Part shown: positions 12,333 to 22,297 of the stretch, piece after piece | How the letters are laid out: the number at the start of each line of letters is the position of its first letter | Numbering within the stretch: position 1 is the stretch's first letter | Assembly (NCBI RefSeq): GCF_000182925.2 | Contig: NC_026504.1 | Coordinates: 2,232,001-2,296,000, forward strand | Length of the DNA: 64,000 bases | DNA from: Neurospora crassa OR74A | Lineage: Eukaryota > Ascomycota > Sordariomycetes > Sordariales > Sordariaceae | Direction: 5' to 3' | The notes under the pieces: generated by a model | What the model was told of the DNA's origin: nothing | Database searches by the model: none | The model's input: only the letters and a program-made list of their open reading frames with translations | Program-made: the position numbers and the translations under genes

Positions 12333-13055
12333 GATGGACAATGGAGGGAAATGCAGTCGGTCTAGTCACTATGTGAGAGGGAGAGCGGTAACTACGAGTA
12401 TGTGAGAACCAGGGTGTTCGGCGTGAAAGTATAAAGATCGTGACGGCGGAGCGTAGCAGACTATCTGGGTAGTCTCGCCTCCCTCAATATAACGAGTCAT
12501 TCGGCGCAATACATTCTTGTGCTTGTTCAGTGTCGTAATTCGGTTATGCAAGCTCCATGCTTTGTTTTGCGATCACACAGCTTTCTAAGGCAGGCTTTAT
12601 GGTGATTGCAAGCGCATCCGCGACGGAGTTCCGTTAACGTAGCTTTACACCTGTCGCCTAATGTATCTAATGAGAACGCTCGGAAATTCGGTAGGAATGT
12701 ATATAAGGTTCTGCGCGGATATCTACCATGAAATGGGCTTTGAAGCGACCTAGTGTGATACGCTTGATTATTGTGTCAAAGCCTTGCATTCAATTCAAGC
12801 GCATGATCCTGACAACGTCACTGTCTTCATAAGATAAGGTCTTCTCTACGTCTAACTTCTAATGCGTTCGAATGCTGCGTTTCTATAATTATCTTATTGC
12901 AATGCTTTCATCTCGCTGACTGCCTCGTTGCAAGGTGTGGTTGCGTGGTACGCACATCAGTTGCCGCAAGCAGATTTGTGACGCTACACGACTATATGTA
13001 GTCGGAAATCAAACCTCCCACCAACCAGCTACGACACTTGATCAACAGGTGTACA
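12333..13055. other. Intergenic region before tRNA-Asp
   Basis: 3' flank of the 4E-T-like gene followed by AT-leaning sequence. I see no gene or repeat in it. Confidence 0.6.
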
Positions 13056-13147
13056 TCTTCCGTAGTATAGTGGTCAGTATGTGAGCTTGTCAAGCTTGAA
13101 CATCAGTTCGATTCGCTCGAGACCCGGGTTCAATTCCCGGCGGGAGA
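13056..13147 (+). tRNA. tRNA-Asp(GTC) with intron
   Basis: The acceptor stem TCTTCCG pairs with CGGGAGA (one T-G wobble). The D arm TAGTATAGTGGTCAGTAT is typical of tRNA-Asp. The anticodon stem TGAGC pairs with GCTCG at 13115-13119 and the loop starts TTGTCA, placing GTC as anticodon. About 20 nt between the loop and the 3' half of the stem is the intron. The T arm is CCGGGTTCAATTCCCGG. T runs follow directly. The total length of 92 nt fits a 72-nt mature tRNA plus intron. Confidence 0.93.
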
Positions 13148-13815
13148 GACCAAGTAATTTTTTGCTTTTTTTGCATCTTCACACCTTGTTTGTTCTATTG
13201 TCTTTCCATGTCCGATTCTATGATCATCTGCTTTCCTTCTTCTTGATCATGTAGTTTATCATCTTTCTTTGTTATTGTCTCTTTGTTCTCTTTTTATTTT
13301 CTTATTTTCTCTTTTTACTTGTACTAATCGGCTTACGTGCAATGAGCAGCGCTAAGCTGATACGAAAGATTATTATCGTAGACGACTTCGAAACGTTTAC
13401 ATGCACCAAATGATATAGTTGAGTCTATTCCACACTTATTTCTCAATATTTCTAACCAAACTATACACCATCGAGATTGACTATAAGAGTTCACGATGGA
13501 TTCCCCTTTCAAGTGGTGTTCGAATATCATGAAGAAAAAGAAAATCGGCATTGTGTGACTGAACTTTAGATCGCTTCGCTCTCCCACAAAGCCTCTCGAA
13601 CTCAAAGTGAGAGATCTCTCTACCCCGCCTTTTCAGGTACGTACCGCTCCCCTGATCAGCAGCTCAACCCCGCAGGCCATGCCCCTGGAAGTTGGGGGAG
13701 TTCCTAGCTCCCCTTGTGCGGGACACAGCTTCATTACCCCGAAAACAACAGTCACCTCCGTCCAAGTTGGATTTTGAGTTTGTGAATACTTTGACCACCT
13801 CCAGCCTCTACCACA
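13148..13815. other. Intergenic region between tRNA-Asp and PPR gene
   Basis: Starts with the tRNA terminator and a T-rich stretch (13158-13320), then the promoter and leader of the PPR gene. No other gene seen. Confidence 0.6.
13158..13172 (+). terminator. Pol III terminator of tRNA-Asp
   Basis: T6, then GC, then T7 begins 10 nt after the acceptor stem, the usual RNA polymerase III stop signal. Confidence 0.8.
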
Positions 13816-15741
13816 ATGCCGCCACCTCGACAAGTAATTGACGGTTTATGGCGTTGTCTCTGTCCTTCTGTCGATGCCACACTGCTGGCGAAGGCCCCAA
13901 CCCTGTCCTCCACCTCCATAGTTCGATCAAGACCACGAGTGAGTCGCAAGGATGGCCTGCATCGACATCGAGGAGCACGCTCGCTCAGTCAGCAATCGCA
14001 TGGTTATCGGGCAAACGTCGACAGCTTTGTCTCTCCTGATCTATACATCGAACCGAAATGGCCACAGAGTCAACAAAAATCCGAAACTATCGCGGACGCG
14101 ACTGTGACCGCAACCGAGATAATTCAAGCGACGAATGATCTTACCGAGGTCTTGAAGGAAGCATCGACACCTGTTATTTACGAAGCGCTTCGTGAGCTTC
14201 GCAACCACCATGGGCAACACGGCAAGATTCGGCCTATCATACAGTTCCTTTTGCATAACCGAAAGGAAAAGCCAAACCCCTTCATCTACGAATCTTTGGT
14301 TGTTGCCAATTGGGATATCACAGGCTCGGCCGACGAGCTCGGGTTCATTTTTGACTCGATGGTTGCAGCCAGTGTTGAACCATCAATAGGCGTCCTACAG
14401 AGTGCACTCAAAACACTAGCGGTCCATCCTGATTATCTTTTGAGAACTGATATCTTACGCTCCCTGGGAGCCAAAGGAGCTATACTCGACAAAGAAGCTA
14501 AGATCAGCGTCACCTTGGGCCTTCTTCGCGATGGCCAGTTTGAAAAGGCTCTGGATCTGTTGGATGAACTGGTGTACAGCGATCAGTTGGTGCCTGCATG
14601 GGTATTCGAAATCTTCATTTACACGCTCGCAAGGCGTGGGTTCGTCGAGGAGGCCGTCCGGGTCATGCAGGTAAGGCTCAAAGCCCGCAACCAGAACACC
14701 CCGTCCCGCGCGCTGCCTTTGGGGACTTGGTACTTCTTGCTCGACGAATGCAGCAGGGCACTGCACCACGAAGGGACCAAGCTGGTCTGGGATCACCTGG
14801 TGCAGAAGCGCCTCGTCAACCCCCCTGACGGCGTCGTCATCAACGTGCTCAACACGGCCTCTCGCCACCAAGATGCAGACCTGGCTACTCGGGCTATCGA
14901 GCTTCTCGCAGAGAGGGGTGTCCGATTAGGGCTGCATCACTACGAAGCGTTGGTGGAATGCTACGCCTACAACGGCGACCTTCTGAACGCGCTGCAGGTG
15001 CTTTGCATCATGGAGGGCGCAGATATTTCTCCGGGGGCCGCCAGCACGCGGTCCATCTTTCTTCTGTTCAGACGGTCGCCCGAACTGCTGGACGGCGTCA
15101 AAGAGATGATGGAAAATTTGAAGGCGGCGGGCTACAAAATCCCCATCGCGGCTTTAAATGTGGTGCTTGAAGCCGTCTGCGAGGAAGGACCAACAGTTGA
15201 CAAGGCATTCGGCATGTACCGCGACCTCCTGCATCTCTGCTCGTCGGGACCAGACCTACGCACCTTCCAAATTCTCCTGCAGAAGGCGCAGACGGCTCAG
15301 ACGGCGCAGGAGCTAGAGTCGGAGATGCTGATGTACACGCTCAAGCCCACGCGGGACATGTACGAAGACTTTGTGAGGTGCTCGATTGTGGATGGCGACC
15401 TCAACACCGCCTTCAACTACCTGGCGCAAATGGAGCTAGCGCCCTTGGCGAGGAATTCTTCGAGGCGCATGTGGATCAGTCACCCGACTTTGGTCCAGCT
15501 GCTCAAGCGCTGCTTTAACGAGATGGATCCCAGAGCGTGGGCAGTTGTTGATGTGGCCAGGGAGAGGAAGATCGACCTCGAGATTGAGATCAAGAAGTTG
15601 CTTGCCGAGATGCCAAAGGAGACAGTTGTGTCGGATCAAAGAGTGCAAGAAGAGACCACGATGATGGGCGCCGTGCGTCCAGCGTATGAAGAGGCTTTGG
15701 ATGCTGGCGATCTCAAAACATCGAGCGCATCTGCAGCTTGA
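13816..15741 (+). CDS. Pentatricopeptide-repeat (PPR) protein, probably mitochondrial
   Basis: Single exon of 641 aa. The first 60 residues are rich in Arg and Ser and poor in acidic residues (LSSTSIVRSRPRVSRKDG), as in a mitochondrial targeting sequence. From about residue 110 the protein is built of paired helices. Several read as PPR-like units, for example VFEIFIYTLARRGFVEEAVR, LLRDGQFEKALDLLDELV and YEALVECYAYNGDLLNALQV. Fungal PPR proteins of this size usually bind organellar RNA and act in mRNA stability, processing or translation. I cannot assign the specific target. The C-terminal 40 residues are variable and followed by a purine-rich 3' flank. The neighbouring tRNA genes are unrelated. 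Confidence 0.78.
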   Translation: MPPPRQVIDGLWRCLCPSVDATLLAKAPTLSSTSIVRSRPRVSRKDGLHRHRGARSLSQQSHGYRANVDSFVSPDLYIEPKWPQSQQKSETIADATVTATEIIQATNDLTEVLKEASTPVIYEALRELRNHHGQHGKIRPIIQFLLHNRKEKPNPFIYESLVVANWDITGSADELGFIFDSMVAASVEPSIGVLQSALKTLAVHPDYLLRTDILRSLGAKGAILDKEAKISVTLGLLRDGQFEKALDLLDELVYSDQLVPAWVFEIFIYTLARRGFVEEAVRVMQVRLKARNQNTPSRALPLGTWYFLLDECSRALHHEGTKLVWDHLVQKRLVNPPDGVVINVLNTASRHQDADLATRAIELLAERGVRLGLHHYEALVECYAYNGDLLNALQVLCIMEGADISPGAASTRSIFLLFRRSPELLDGVKEMMENLKAAGYKIPIAALNVVLEAVCEEGPTVDKAFGMYRDLLHLCSSGPDLRTFQILLQKAQTAQTAQELESEMLMYTLKPTRDMYEDFVRCSIVDGDLNTAFNYLAQMELAPLARNSSRRMWISHPTLVQLLKRCFNEMDPRAWAVVDVARERKIDLEIEIKKLLAEMPKETVVSDQRVQEETTMMGAVRPAYEEALDAGDLKTSSASAA

Positions 15742-15901
15742 TAAAGAAAAGAAAAAAGAGAAAAAAAAAAGAAGAATTACTGAAATACTCAAAAGCATCG
15801 GAATGGAGATTATATAACTAGTTCAATGGCTTGCTAGAATCTGGTAGTGGTCATTATAAGAGAATCAGGCGAGTGAACAAATCAACTAAAACAACTCACA
15901 A

Positions 15902-15987
15902 GGTTGTATAGTGTAGCGGTTATCACTCCGGATTCTGATTTCCTTCAGAACATTCCGGCAACCCCGGTTCGATTCCGGGTACGACCT
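15902..15987 (+). tRNA. tRNA-Gln(CTG) with intron
   Basis: The acceptor stem GGTTGTA pairs with TACGACC, with discriminator T. The D arm is TAGTGTAGCGGTTATCA. The anticodon stem CCGGA pairs with TCCGG and the loop TTCTGA gives CTG (Gln). The 21 nt between stem halves leave a 14-nt intron. The T arm is CCCGGTTCGATTCCGGG. T runs at 15992-15995 and 15999-16004 are the likely Pol III stop. Confidence 0.93.
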
Positions 15988-16039
15988 CAACTTTTGAGTT
16001 TTTTCCTCTAATTTCTTTTTTTTTCTTCCTTCTTTCTTC

Positions 16040-16079
<40 letters not shown>

Positions 16080-16746
16080 GAGTAACTCCTTCCATAGTTG
16101 TAGCCGCTCCGTACCACCTGTTTCCTTGCCATGGGCAATTATTTCGTTGCCTCAAAAGCTGCAACAAGTCGCCCGCGAAGTGCATCATTTTTGTGTGACA
16201 TGGAGGTCTCAGGACGCCGCCAGTTTTGTAATCCTTTCAATGCTTGTTGATAACGGAAAAGAATCTCTCAAATGACGATAATGCGATACAATGTGCCTTT
16301 TGTGTTAGGTGCAAGAGAAAATCAACCAGGAACTTCAAGCTTGGGTATCTTTTGCTTTAAAATAGTCATATCCTTCGTGCCGTAAATTCCATGCTGATGC
16401 ATCGAACACCTAGTCCGGTCTATGTGTCCGAGCCAGGCCTCTTCCAAAAAGCCCACACGATGACTGCCCATGAACCATCATGCATGTCTGTCGCTGGAGA
16501 TGGTCTTCGTGCCCCATTCAACCCCGCCTGGGTTTTGTGTGAAAGCCCATTCGGACCGTGCAAGATGCAGCCCATGTTTCTTTCTTGGCTGATGCTCTCC
16601 ATCCCTTTCCTCTCACCCCTACGCACAATCGCGGCGGCCCCTCGCGCCTCTCGTTCATCGATCGTATCATTATCAAAAGGCCGTACTTCCCTACGTTGGG
16701 TGGTCGTTGCGCCTCGCTCGCTGTCCCAAGAACATGGAATTCCACC
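15988..16746. other. Intergenic region between tRNA-Gln and LSM4
   Basis: Pyrimidine-rich sequence with about 30 consecutive T near 16049-16078, then the 3' flank of LSM4 (minus strand). Short open frames here are not convincing. Confidence 0.6.
15999..16004 (+). terminator. Pol III terminator of tRNA-Gln
   Basis: T6 lies 12 nt past the tRNA end, after a T4 at 15992-15995. Confidence 0.7.
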
Positions 16747-17501
16747 TCATGCGCCCCTGCCACGGCCGCGGCCTCCCCTGTGACCACCTCTGTCGCCCCC
16801 TCCTCGTCCGCCACGGCCGCCACGGCCGCCATAATCGCCTCTGTTCTGTCCGCCGCCGCGGCCGCCTCTGTGTCCACCGTGTTGACTGTGTTGCTGCTCC
16901 CTTGCAATGTCGATCACGTCGTCCGGTACTCGAAGATATTTGATCTGTTTGTCCCCATAACCATTAGAAACCGCTGGTCGATTGATCGTTGACTCCTTTC
17001 CTGGCAAGAGGCAAGAAGAGAGAGAAAAGGAGGGGGAGGGGACAATGTCGAGACTTACGTTGTTTCCCTTGACGTAAACCTCTGGTAACCTCACAAACTT
17101 ATCGCCTTCCTATTACGTCATGTAAAGTTCGTTGGTAAGCTGCCTTGTCCCCGACATTCTCTTCGACGTGTTGGATTGCTTGTTTCATCCACTCGCTCAT
17201 CATCATCATCATCACTGTGCATCATCGCTCGAACGAAGGGACGGAGGGACGGAGGTAGGAGGTAGCACTAACCGGGCTGGTCTGAACAACCTCCCTTAGC
17301 GTCAGATTCATCCATGTATCGCATTGGATCAAGTGGCCGTTGAGCGTTTCGCCGTTCTTGAGCTCAACGAGCATGGGATGGCCTTGCGCCGCGGTGAGGA
17401 TGCCTAACGGTAGCTGTTTGTTGCGAGGGAGCAAAAGGTTAGTACATTTCCAAGAGGGATACCGAAGTGACGCTATATGCAATGAGAATTCGACGTACCA
17501 T
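16747..17501 (-). CDS. LSM4: U6 snRNA-associated Sm-like protein LSm4
   Basis: Four coding exons on the minus strand: 17499-17501, 17273-17413, 17059-17109 and 16747-16944, giving 130 aa. The first coding exon is only the ATG, directly followed by GTACGT. The next exon opens with [20 protein letters not shown]. Sm1 runs through [20 protein letters not shown]. Sm2 lies in [17 protein letters not shown] plus [14 protein letters not shown]. The C-terminus is an RGG-rich tail ([16 protein letters not shown] and similar). LSm4 is part of the nuclear LSm2-8 ring on U6 snRNA and the cytoplasmic LSm1-7 ring that promotes decapping; RGG tails help P-body assembly. All junctions keep phase and the family spacing is intact. 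Confidence 0.95.
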
Positions 17502-17744
17502 AGTAGTGAGTTTGGAAATCGACAGCCGTTAGTTAGGCTGCCTATTGTTGTTGCGACGGAGACCAAAAGGAGAAGTTGACGTGTTGGATGTAGTGACCAA
17601 AGGGAAGTGCGCCCGCGACGGGAAGCCTGTCCTGGCGCCGTGGCGTAGCTGGAGCTTGCCGGCCGCAACAGCTTATGGAGTAACAAATGTAGCGTGGAGC
17701 AATGACATGGTTTACCAGGATATCTGGGAGCCGAAAATCAAATA

Positions 17745-17924
17745 CAGTCGAACCCCCTGAAACTGCATACTCCAGATTCTGCATATATGCTAGTTAGTGC
17801 ATAGAATTTCCAGGTCTGAATCCGCCATTTTTGCCCAAGCCCCGCCTCCAGAAACTGCATATACGCCATTTAGTGCATGGATTTTGGCGGTCTGGATTAC
17901 ATGCAGTTTCAGGGGGTTCGACTG
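17745..17924. mobile_element. 180-bp MITE with 24-bp perfect terminal inverted repeats
   Basis: The ends are exact inverted copies for 24 bp, starting CAGTCGAACCCCCTGAAA. The element is flanked by TA on both sides (17743-17744 and 17925-17926), the target duplication of Tc1/mariner/pogo-type elements. There is no coding capacity. Inside, a roughly 50-bp unit starting CTGCATATA occurs twice in direct orientation with moderate divergence. It lies about 240 bp upstream of the LSM4 start. I infer a non-autonomous DNA transposon, perhaps pogo/Fot1-related by its CAGTC-type end and TA site. No autonomous partner is in the window. Confidence 0.88.
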
Positions 17925-18133
17925 TAGCCAACCGGCAACCCGAGATACACTATACTTAGTGTACAGAAAAGGTGGGACAGCCAAAAAGGAATAATATCCC
18001 ACGTATATTTGTTATCTAAAGCTTCAGAGTAGCAGTAAGTAAAAAAAAAACGGGTTCTCACTGCAATTGGAAATACTGTTATCCAGATCCAAGTAATTTC
18101 AAGAAAAGTGCGGGAGCAAAGAGACATCGAGTC

Positions 18134-18138
18134 AAAAA
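18134..18138 (-). terminator. Pol III terminator of tRNA-Ala copy 1
   Basis: Five T residues on the minus strand, 3 nt beyond the tRNA end. Confidence 0.75.
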
Positions 18139-18141
18139 GAG

Positions 18142-18226
18142 TGGACGAGCTGGGAATCGAACCCAGGACCTTTCGCATGCTGTGAAACATGCTAAGCGAA
18201 CGCTCTACCAACTGAGCCACACGCCC
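18142..18226 (-). tRNA. tRNA-Ala(AGC) with intron, copy 1
   Basis: Read on the minus strand it begins GGGCGTG with D arm GGCTCAGTTGGTAGAGC. The anticodon stem TTCGC pairs with GCGAA and the loop TTAGCAT carries AGC. The T arm is CTGGGTTCGATTCCCAG and the end is CTCGTCCA. The 85-nt gene is a 73-nt mature tRNA plus a 12-nt intron. The acceptor stem has one T-T mismatch and one wobble, shared with copy 2. A5 on the plus strand at 18134-18138 is the T5 terminator. Confidence 0.92.
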
Positions 18227-19636
18227 TGAATGAGTAATGCAGTGTTTGCGCTTTGCGCCCTATAGCTGGAGCTCAAAGTTAGAACTCCCCGCAGTCTTCT
18301 GTAACTCATGGGCATGTCAAGCGCCTATGTTGAATCAGTTTGCCATATCCCTTGAGGAGAGTTCCTATCAAACGACGCTTAAGCTTAGTTGAGGCTCCCG
18401 AGTTGAATATAGAAAATGATAGCCGGACTAATTGACCTCCAACATTTAAAAGTTGAATAAGAAGTCTCGGACACTAATGAGACATTAGACTTTACCTCCA
18501 TATCTAGTGTATATTTGTCGTAGGTAGAGTGCGTGTTATGGTACTAGCAGACTGTAGTAATTCATTGCCAAAAAGTCACCCGCCAGTCCTTATTGCAGCT
18601 CTTGTTGAACAGTGGACTGATAAAGATAGTTTGGAACTTGAGGCTATAGCACTATCATATGTATCGTTTCGAAGGGATTTGTTGAGCCTTGTAATAAGTG
18701 GGATCTAACAAGGAAACGCATCCTGCTCTTCACTGATTTTGCTGTTTATCTCATTATCTGCCGTGTCTCCTGTCTTCTCTGAGCCCAGTGTCCTAGTGAA
18801 CTCGCGCCCCTCAGAGTAACGGTAAGTGTCACAGTTTGAGGATTTCTCGCATATTGGACCGTTGATTTAATGACATGTAGAACGCCCTACACAAACCTTC
18901 TTTTTCGATGGCTCAGTTGGTTTTGACAACGCGCCCTGGCCGTGTTCATTATAGTCGAGAACAAGACCTGGTAGAAACAAGGGGGAAAGAGGATTTCACT
19001 GTGATATGTAAATGACATAAAGACAAGATTGTTCCTCAATTGTAACCAAAGTTCATATTGGCTTCCCGTCTATATAACCTTAATAACATAAATGCCGGTC
19101 AGCTCGGAGTAGAAGATGACTGGAAATAACTTTGGCTCATTGTTCTGATCTTGGTAACGGGTGTCAGCATGTGTAAAGATGTCAGTCAGAATGGAAACAT
19201 AGAAAATAAATGACAGGTTCTACAGAAGTTCGCGAGCGGATACGTTCTAGGATCTCTTCCGTTCGTCTACCAAGAAGTATGACTTTACGAGTAAGATGAA
19301 AGTCTCTAGTCGTCTCATATCCTTCTTGGTGCATCAGTGCTCACTGGTAGTAGCTCTACTTTCTCGGAACACTTCCTACCATGGTGGGATGGGTTAGTTA
19401 AACCCGTGGATCGACCTGTCGAACACAGTGTTCACGAAGCTTTGGCTATGTGGTTCGTGTAGAGTACCTAACAGAGAGGTAGAACTTTCGCGCGCAACCG
19501 CAGTATTTTCGGTCTCAAGCTACGATAGTGGACGGACAAAAGGCGTGTAAGTCTTGACTATAGTAGCAAAAAGGCAACCAGACCATCAAATAAGATGACA
19601 AACAAGGTTGGAAGGACGGCAAAAAGAACAAAAGAG
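18227..19636. other. Gene-free spacer between the two tRNA-Ala genes
   Basis: AT-leaning sequence with many stops on both strands and no recognisable gene. At 18907-18960 is a piece starting ATGGCTCAGTTGG that resembles a tRNA D arm without the rest of a tRNA. Confidence 0.6.
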
Positions 19637-19721
19637 TGGACGAGCTGGGAATCGAACCCAGGACCTTTCGCATGCGGTAAAACATGCTAAGCGAACGCTC
19701 TACCAACTGAGCCACACGCCC
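19637..19721 (-). tRNA. tRNA-Ala(AGC) with intron, copy 2
   Basis: Identical to copy 1 at every mature position; the only two differences fall inside the 12-nt intron. The first bases beyond the 3' end (GAGTGG side) also match copy 1, as expected from a duplication. Minus-strand T runs at 19630-19633 and 19621-19625 terminate it. Confidence 0.92.
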
Positions 19722-20498
19722 GTAATGTTATAATTACACTAGCGTCGCAGACATTGGTCTCTATAGCAGACGGCAAAAGCAGCCAACATTCCCTGCGAGG
19801 CCGACGTTTGATATGCTTGTTACGATGCACCTCAGATGCAGGTTTGGAGACTCGGGTCGATATTTTGCTCACTCCTGTTGATTGCATAGATAATGTATAT
19901 GATGTATTTAGTATCGAAGATAGGTAGAGGTCTGTCTTTTAGAGAGGGAGCTAGCCGCACGGGAAGGGACTAGGACTGGGAAAGGTTTGACAGTCGACGT
20001 ACTGAGAAAGTTCCACCCGATCAGAGATGTCTGTAAAGGTAATGAAAGGATTCTGGTTGATTTAGGACATAAAGACCAGAGGTGCTGCCCTCGACGCATT
20101 CGACTTCTTCAATCGCAAAAGGTGGCAAGCTATAATGATGATAGGAGTCAAGCAGATAGTTCAGCGAGCATTTGATTTGATAACATATCTGGTATAGTGA
20201 AAGAAACAAATCGACAGGGTCTGGTCCGTCACCAATGGCCAAGTCTATGGACATGGTATGATTAGTGTACCGAAGCGCCCAAACATGCCATTATCACCCA
20301 TGGTGCCTTGTACCTAGGGTATCCGAGTTCATAGCTCGTAGGGAATCCCACGTGTCACTTCCGTCGACGCGTATACTACCTGATGAACTTCTCTCCTTCT
20401 TCCCAAGATCTGAAGTGTTTAAGCATTCTCGCGGCTCTTGCGGTAGCTCGCCTGTGGCGACAACGGCAACAGTTAGCACAACGGAGGCCTAGGGTTTA
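19722..20498. other. Intergenic region between tRNA-Ala copy 2 and BAR-protein gene
   Basis: No supportable gene; the right end is the 3' flank of the BAR-domain gene on the minus strand. Confidence 0.6.
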
Positions 20499-21731
20499 CT
20501 ACAAAGAGTACGTCGAAGCACGACTTGCCTCCTGTTCGACCTGTAGTCCGTCAATGACGGGCGCAAGCTCGCTCAGAATCTCGTGAGCCCGCTTGTGAAA
20601 TTCCATCTGGGCAGCAATGAGCTCGGCAAGATTGCGTAGCGGTTCAGGGGTATCGAGCACCTAGTACACACCCGTGTGTCAGTTATCAAGCAAGAAATGA
20701 ACCGGACAATGGGGAGCCACCCACGTTCTTCATAACAGCCACAGCTTCCTCGGTCTGGGTGACGAACTCGTCCTCCGCCTTCTCAATCTCCTCTTGCGCC
20801 TCAGGGCTGAGCTCATGCTCGTCGTGGGCGGAGGCGGCGGTTCCAGGCAACCTCCAGGTAGTACCCTTGACGCGCGCCTTGACGGCATCAAGGTTAAGAC
20901 GGGCCTTCTCGACGTTCTGACGGGCGCGCGTGGCAAACTTAAGGTTGGTGTTAAGCGTGGTGTTCCATCCAGCGAGGAAGCGACTCTGGATCTGCGCGTC
21001 CTGGGCTAGACGAGCCTCGCCAACGCTCTCCATGGCGAGGGCATACTTCTCAAGAGCCGTGGCCAAAGGGTCCTCTCCAGCACCGGTATGCTGTTGGTGC
21101 AGAAGCTGGCTACTCGCCAAACTGGCACGGGCGATAGCATGGTTGAATGTCTTGGGCTGCGGCTTGGCGCTGGGAGGAGCAGTGAGGGCAGCCTGCGCCT
21201 CAGCGGTCGAGGTTGCCGACGACAGAAGCTGAACCTTTTCGCTGACGGTGCGGCCGAGATCCTGGAAGGTCTCCTTGATGTTGGGAGGGTAATCGTAGGG
21301 CTCATGCGAGTATTGGGAGCTGTTGAACGGATGGCCAAATCAGCTTCACAGCACCCGATAATGACCAGGCGGAATGTAAATAGAAAGCAGCTTACGTCAC
21401 AGCGAGCATCTTCTGATGAACAGCCTTGATCGCATCGACACGCTTCTCGAGCTCGATGTACTCGGCAGGCAATTGAGTCTATCGCGAGAGCTGTCAGCCA
21501 TCCCAAGCCATAGTGAGTAGCGACTCTCAGTTGCTGCTGACCTTATCCTCGGCCTGACCCAGCTGCTCCTTGGTGAATTGAACAGTGCGCGACGCGATGG
21601 GGGCGATTTGCCCACCCCAAGAACTGCAATCGACAAGCAAGTTAGCATACCAGCTGAATGGATGGAAGGACGAGTATGGCGGGGCAAGTTATTTACCCTA
21701 GGTTCTTCTGGAAACCCTTGAACATGTCCAT
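20499..21731 (-). CDS. GVP36-like BAR-domain protein
   Basis: Five exons on the minus strand (21697-21731, 21542-21623, 21396-21478, 20725-21319, 20499-20660) give 318 aa. The product begins MDMFKGFQKNLG, followed by GGQIAPIASRTVQFTKEQLG, LPAEYIELEKRVDAIKAVHQ and TSQYSHEPYDYPPNIK. It then has long heptad-rich helices (EKYALAMESVGEARLAQDAQ, ARQNVEKARLNLDAVKARVK, LSPEAQEEIEKAEDEFVTQT) and ends with LRNLAELIAAQMEFHKRAHE. This is the BAR_2 family typified by yeast Gvp36, a peripheral protein of Golgi-derived vesicles involved in endocytosis and vacuole organisation. BAR dimers sense or form curved membranes. All junctions maintain phase. The yeast symbol is not transferred because orthology was not tested. 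Confidence 0.9.
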
Positions 21732-22297
21732 GATGAGATGGTCTTTGGTGGCGACGAGAACTTCGATGGTCTGTAATCGGTTGCGATACCAGTGGGTTGA
21801 GACGTTCACTTGATCGGGGAGAGGCGCCGAGTATTTGAATGTTGGCTGCCTCGTGTAATTCAAATGGAGCTCCTCTTCTGGTGAGGTGTGCTAGAGTCCA
21901 GGGGAGATGCTGATGGACGGCGCCTGGAAGGAGTCCCACCAGCAACCCCACTGGTCCTTGTCATCTTGGGAGACTGTCTGACTGTGCACGTGGAGTACGA
22001 CACCTTGAAGGCTCGAATGACTTGATTGGCTGTCGACTGTCACATTCATTTCGAATACGTTTTCGCATCATGAAAGCATGTCGCCCACTGTGAAGAAAAG
22101 CTGGCGAGTGAGATGGGCGTCCTAAATCAAGAATCAAGATAAATGGTTTCCATATTGTCCATCTTCTAGTTCAACATGGCACATAACCTCATAGTTTCCC
22201 ACGACAAGCTAGGCCAAAACGCGCCTCTCATCGCCAGTCCTATCGTGTGCCCGAACCTACGTCCATACACTTATCTCCAATGACCCGAAGCTATTCC
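21732..22297. other. Intergenic region between BAR-protein gene and N-acetylglutamate synthase
   Basis: Contains the promoter of the BAR gene (minus strand) and the 3' flank of the synthase gene. No other gene is seen. Confidence 0.6.

Noticed and set aside
18907-18970. Segment starting ATGGCTCAGTTGG, resembling a tRNA D arm
   Set aside because: No anticodon arm, T arm or acceptor stem follows; not enough for a tRNA or even a confident pseudogene.
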